From: an uncultured Alphaproteobacteria bacterium
GTDB lineage: Bacteria; Pseudomonadota; Alphaproteobacteria; CAAHEQ01; UBA3637
Direction of reading: 5' to 3'
DNA length: 23,426 nt
Assembly: GCA_947629595.1 (NCBI GenBank)
Contig: CANREI010000013.1
Span: 1-23,426 of the forward strand
Position 1 is the first letter of the stretch, and the number at the start of each line of letters is the position of its first letter. The notes beneath the pieces are model-generated. The model saw nothing but the letters and a program-made list of their open reading frames with translations. It made no database searches and had not been told where the DNA came from. Of the stretch, positions 21,275 through 23,426 are shown in pieces. Made by a program: the position numbers and the translations under genes.

Positions 21275-23299
21275 ATGACACTGCAATCAAAAAAACAAAT
21301 TCAAAATCAATCACAAAGCGGGCGGTCAATGGTTGAAATGCTGGGGGTGCTGGCTATTATTGCCATTCTGTCTATTGGGGGGATTATCGGGTTTCGATTG
21401 GCTATGAATTACTATCAGGCGAATCAAATTGCCCATGAAATGAATATCATGCGGACCGATGCACAGATAAAAATTGCACAAGGGACGGAAAAGTTAATGC
21501 TCGGGGAACCTTATGATCCCATCAGCGAATCCATGCTCGGACATATTCAGTTTAATGATGATTATCCCGTTGATTTTGCTTGCGCTTTGGCTGATGAAGA
21601 CACCATTGAACTTTCGAATATATCCTGTCACGTTGCAAACGCTTATTATATTGAGTTGCAAAACATTCCCGAGGGGGTTTGTCGGCCGTTGGCAGAATTA
21701 GTGAACGGTATGAACAACATCATTGCATTTAATGTAAATAAAAATGAATATCCGGGTGAGGGAACATGCGAAGCGGGGAATGAAAATGTTTTAAATGCGG
21801 TGTTTTCGGCAGAAGCGGTTTCGGAATTAAAGGTTTGTGCAGAAGATACGGATTGCGAATCGGAAAGCGCGCCTTATTGTGATCTGTCACGACATGTTTG
21901 CGTAAGATGTTATGAAGATAGTCAATGTGCACATAATCAATATTGTGAAAACAATACATGTGTTGCGTGTGAAAACGGTGTTTGGAACGGCGAAGAGTGT
22001 GTGGAATGTACGGATAATGATGATTGCACCGATTCTGATACGCCTGTTTGTTATACGGACACCAACACTTGTGTGGAATGCTTAACGTATGAAAATTGCA
22101 TTGACAAAACGGGAACCCCACAATGTGATAAAGCAAGCCATACCTGCAAAAGTTGTATTGACATTGATTCTGAAAAACCCGTATGGGCGGATACTCAATG
22201 CGTGGAATGCGCGGAAAGCACGGATTGTGAAACAACGTTGGTGTGCAGAGAAAATACTTGTAGTCTGTGTGAAACAGAAGATGAATGCAAAGAAAAAGGA
22301 ACAAATTATCATTGTTCGAAAGACAGTACATGCATTCAATGCCTTGATAATCAGGTATGGGACGATGAAAGTAAAGAATGTGTGGAATGCACAGAAGATA
22401 ATGATTGTACCGATACGCCTGATACACCCAAATGCAATACCACAACAAATCAATGCGTGGAATGCTTGACGGCGGGTGATTGCAACAATCCCACACCGAT
22501 TTGCAGTGAAGAAAACACCTGTGTGGCGTGCAAAACAAATGATGAATGCCGTCTTAAAAATCCGTCAGAGGAAAATTGCACGGAAAACGGTGCTTGTTGC
22601 GCAGATCCGCTTATGACATGGAACGGCAGCGAATGCGTCTGTCCCGAAGATTATGCCAAATCGGAAACCAGCTCGGGTAAAGCCGTTTGTTTGCCTTACT
22701 GTGAACAGGAAGTCGGTTTGATTATTATGACGGATCGTTCGGGGAGTATGGGAAATACAAAAACAGATGACTATAATAATGTGATGCAACAAATAAAGGA
22801 AGCGCAACAAAAATTGCACATTCCGGAAGATATTTATTCGGCTGTTTATTTTACCGGCTGTTCCGGCACACCGTCGGGGGATCCTTGTCCGTATAGGGCT
22901 AAAATGGACGTACTTCCTTACGGCAAACATTCGGCCGCCGAAATTCAATCGAAAATGGATCCGACATGGACATATCAAACGGCATATTCTACTTTCTTTG
23001 CGGCTTTTAACGAAGATATTACACCGATGTGCCAAAAAAAAGGGCGGAAATTAAAGCTCATTATTATTTTGTTTTGGGATGTTGACGGCAGTGATGTACG
23101 AAAATTAAATGCGCTCAGTCAATATTGCGATACCGTTATTTATAATGTTTCGGTTAACGGCAGTGCTGTTTCAACAAATAACGGCACTTATACTTTAAAT
23201 GCGCGTCAAACATTTAAACTTTCGGAATTTAAAGAATCGGATATTGATTTAATCAATGACGGTATTCATCAGGAAGGGTGTGTGGAAAAAACAAACTGA
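21275..23299 (+). CDS. Prepilin-leader surface protein with cysteine-rich modules and C-terminal VWA domain
   Basis: The 674-residue protein has the same leader as its divergent neighbour: cleavage expected after G16, E21 at +5, and a hydrophobic helix. About nine cysteine-rich modules follow (residues about 185-445; e.g. CTDNDDCTDSDTPVC, NTCVEC). A von Willebrand A domain occupies about 478 to the end, with the MIDAS motif D487-R-S489-G-S491 after strand VGLIIMT. VWA domains at the tips of pili bind ligands through a metal ion, so this could be an adhesive pilus-tip or minor pilin. I chose ATG 21275 because AGGGAG lies 5-6 bases upstream and it matches the neighbour's start; a GTG at 21257 is in frame but lies inside the leader block. 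Confidence 0.85.
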   Translation: MTLQSKKQIQNQSQSGRSMVEMLGVLAIIAILSIGGIIGFRLAMNYYQANQIAHEMNIMRTDAQIKIAQGTEKLMLGEPYDPISESMLGHIQFNDDYPVDFACALADEDTIELSNISCHVANAYYIELQNIPEGVCRPLAELVNGMNNIIAFNVNKNEYPGEGTCEAGNENVLNAVFSAEAVSELKVCAEDTDCESESAPYCDLSRHVCVRCYEDSQCAHNQYCENNTCVACENGVWNGEECVECTDNDDCTDSDTPVCYTDTNTCVECLTYENCIDKTGTPQCDKASHTCKSCIDIDSEKPVWADTQCVECAESTDCETTLVCRENTCSLCETEDECKEKGTNYHCSKDSTCIQCLDNQVWDDESKECVECTEDNDCTDTPDTPKCNTTTNQCVECLTAGDCNNPTPICSEENTCVACKTNDECRLKNPSEENCTENGACCADPLMTWNGSECVCPEDYAKSETSSGKAVCLPYCEQEVGLIIMTDRSGSMGNTKTDDYNNVMQQIKEAQQKLHIPEDIYSAVYFTGCSGTPSGDPCPYRAKMDVLPYGKHSAAEIQSKMDPTWTYQTAYSTFFAAFNEDITPMCQKKGRKLKLIIILFWDVDGSDVRKLNALSQYCDTVIYNVSVNGSAVSTNNGTYTLNARQTFKLSEFKESDIDLINDGIHQEGCVEKTN

Positions 23300-23300
23300 A

Positions 23301-23327
23301 ACGGGCAACTTAAAAACAATTGCCCGT
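23301..23327 (+). terminator. Hairpin after the VWA gene, weak terminator
   Basis: ACGGGCAA (23301-23308) pairs with TTGCCCGT (23320-23327) directly after the stop. There is no T-run, so termination is uncertain. Confidence 0.45.
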
Positions 23328-23344
23328 CAGCTTCAAACAAATTT

Positions 23345-23426
23345 TTAACTGCCGAATTTGTTGCTGCGCGGAAATCCGACCGGCGGAATTTTACCCACCG
23401 TTGCCCGCTTGGCAAGCCAAAGCTCA
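23345..23426 (-). CDS. C-terminal end of an unrecognised minus-strand gene (partial)
   Basis: The minus-strand frame is open from the window edge to a TAA at 23345-23347 and ends LWLAKRATVGKIPPVGFPRS then NKFGS. The stretch reads like ordinary protein and there is no competing frame, but 27 residues are too few to name it. It converges on the VWA gene. Confidence 0.4.
   Translation of the reverse strand, partial: ELWLAKRATVGKIPPVGFPRSNKFGS

Noticed and set aside
21729..22538. 269-codon minus-strand ORF rich in Cys, His and Tyr
   Set aside because: It is antisense to the cysteine-rich repeats of the VWA protein; repeated TGT/TGC and CA-rich codons keep the reverse frame open.

Overview
The window looks like a chromosomal segment of an uncultured, moderately AT-rich alphaproteobacterium, possibly of the gut or host-associated type. 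The clues are a tandem set of VirB6/TrbL-like genes (a layout known from Rickettsiales), PgpA, an S24-type peptidase end, and short prepilin-like leaders fused to cysteine-rich ectodomains. This placement is an inference; the window contains no rRNA or other strong marker.

Layout. At 1-3095 (+) are the 3' end of a probable S24 peptidase/repressor, an eight-helix membrane protein, and a membrane-anchored metallophosphoesterase with a long charged tail. At 3187-4933 (-) is a Q/E-rich repeat protein whose frame is broken at a C7 tract. At 5076-9058 (-) is a probable operon behind one strong promoter: a Q-rich protein, a membrane protein, PgpA and a miniature ferredoxin:thioredoxin-reductase-like protein. 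An unrecognised protein lies just upstream at 9122-9757 (-). At 9924-14887 (+) three consecutive VirB6-like proteins share a CW[PF]C motif ahead of the first membrane segment, and the middle one carries a lipobox. tRNA-Leu(TAA) follows on the minus strand. At 15327-17133 (+) are a SPOR-domain protein and an M50 protease. A candidate small RNA of about 140 nt lies at about 17457-17597. The gene at 17676-18461 encodes a stand-alone copy of the domain found in the 626-aa protein at 7178-9058. tRNA-Asn(GTT) lies at 18607-18681.

The right end (18816-23299) holds two divergent paralogous surface proteins with a prepilin-like leader followed by cysteine-rich modules; one ends in a VWA domain. The 953 bp between them is the most unusual part of the window. 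Both genes have a near-identical promoter/RBS block (55 of 59 bases, inverted). A second, perfect 35-bp inverted repeat lies inside these blocks. A related motif occurs four times. A minus-strand transcription unit of about 210 nt has its own promoter, a terminator and a possible antiterminator. Two 60-nt nested hairpins share architecture and loop sequences but differ in their stems. This could be an invertible or RNA-regulated switch for the two surface proteins; no recombinase is visible in the window.

Links between regions are inferred. The VirB6-like trio suggests part of an envelope-spanning secretion or conjugation machine. The soluble Q-rich proteins and the shared domain on both sides of it might be accessory or substrate proteins. 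The SPOR, M50 and PgpA genes are ordinary envelope functions.
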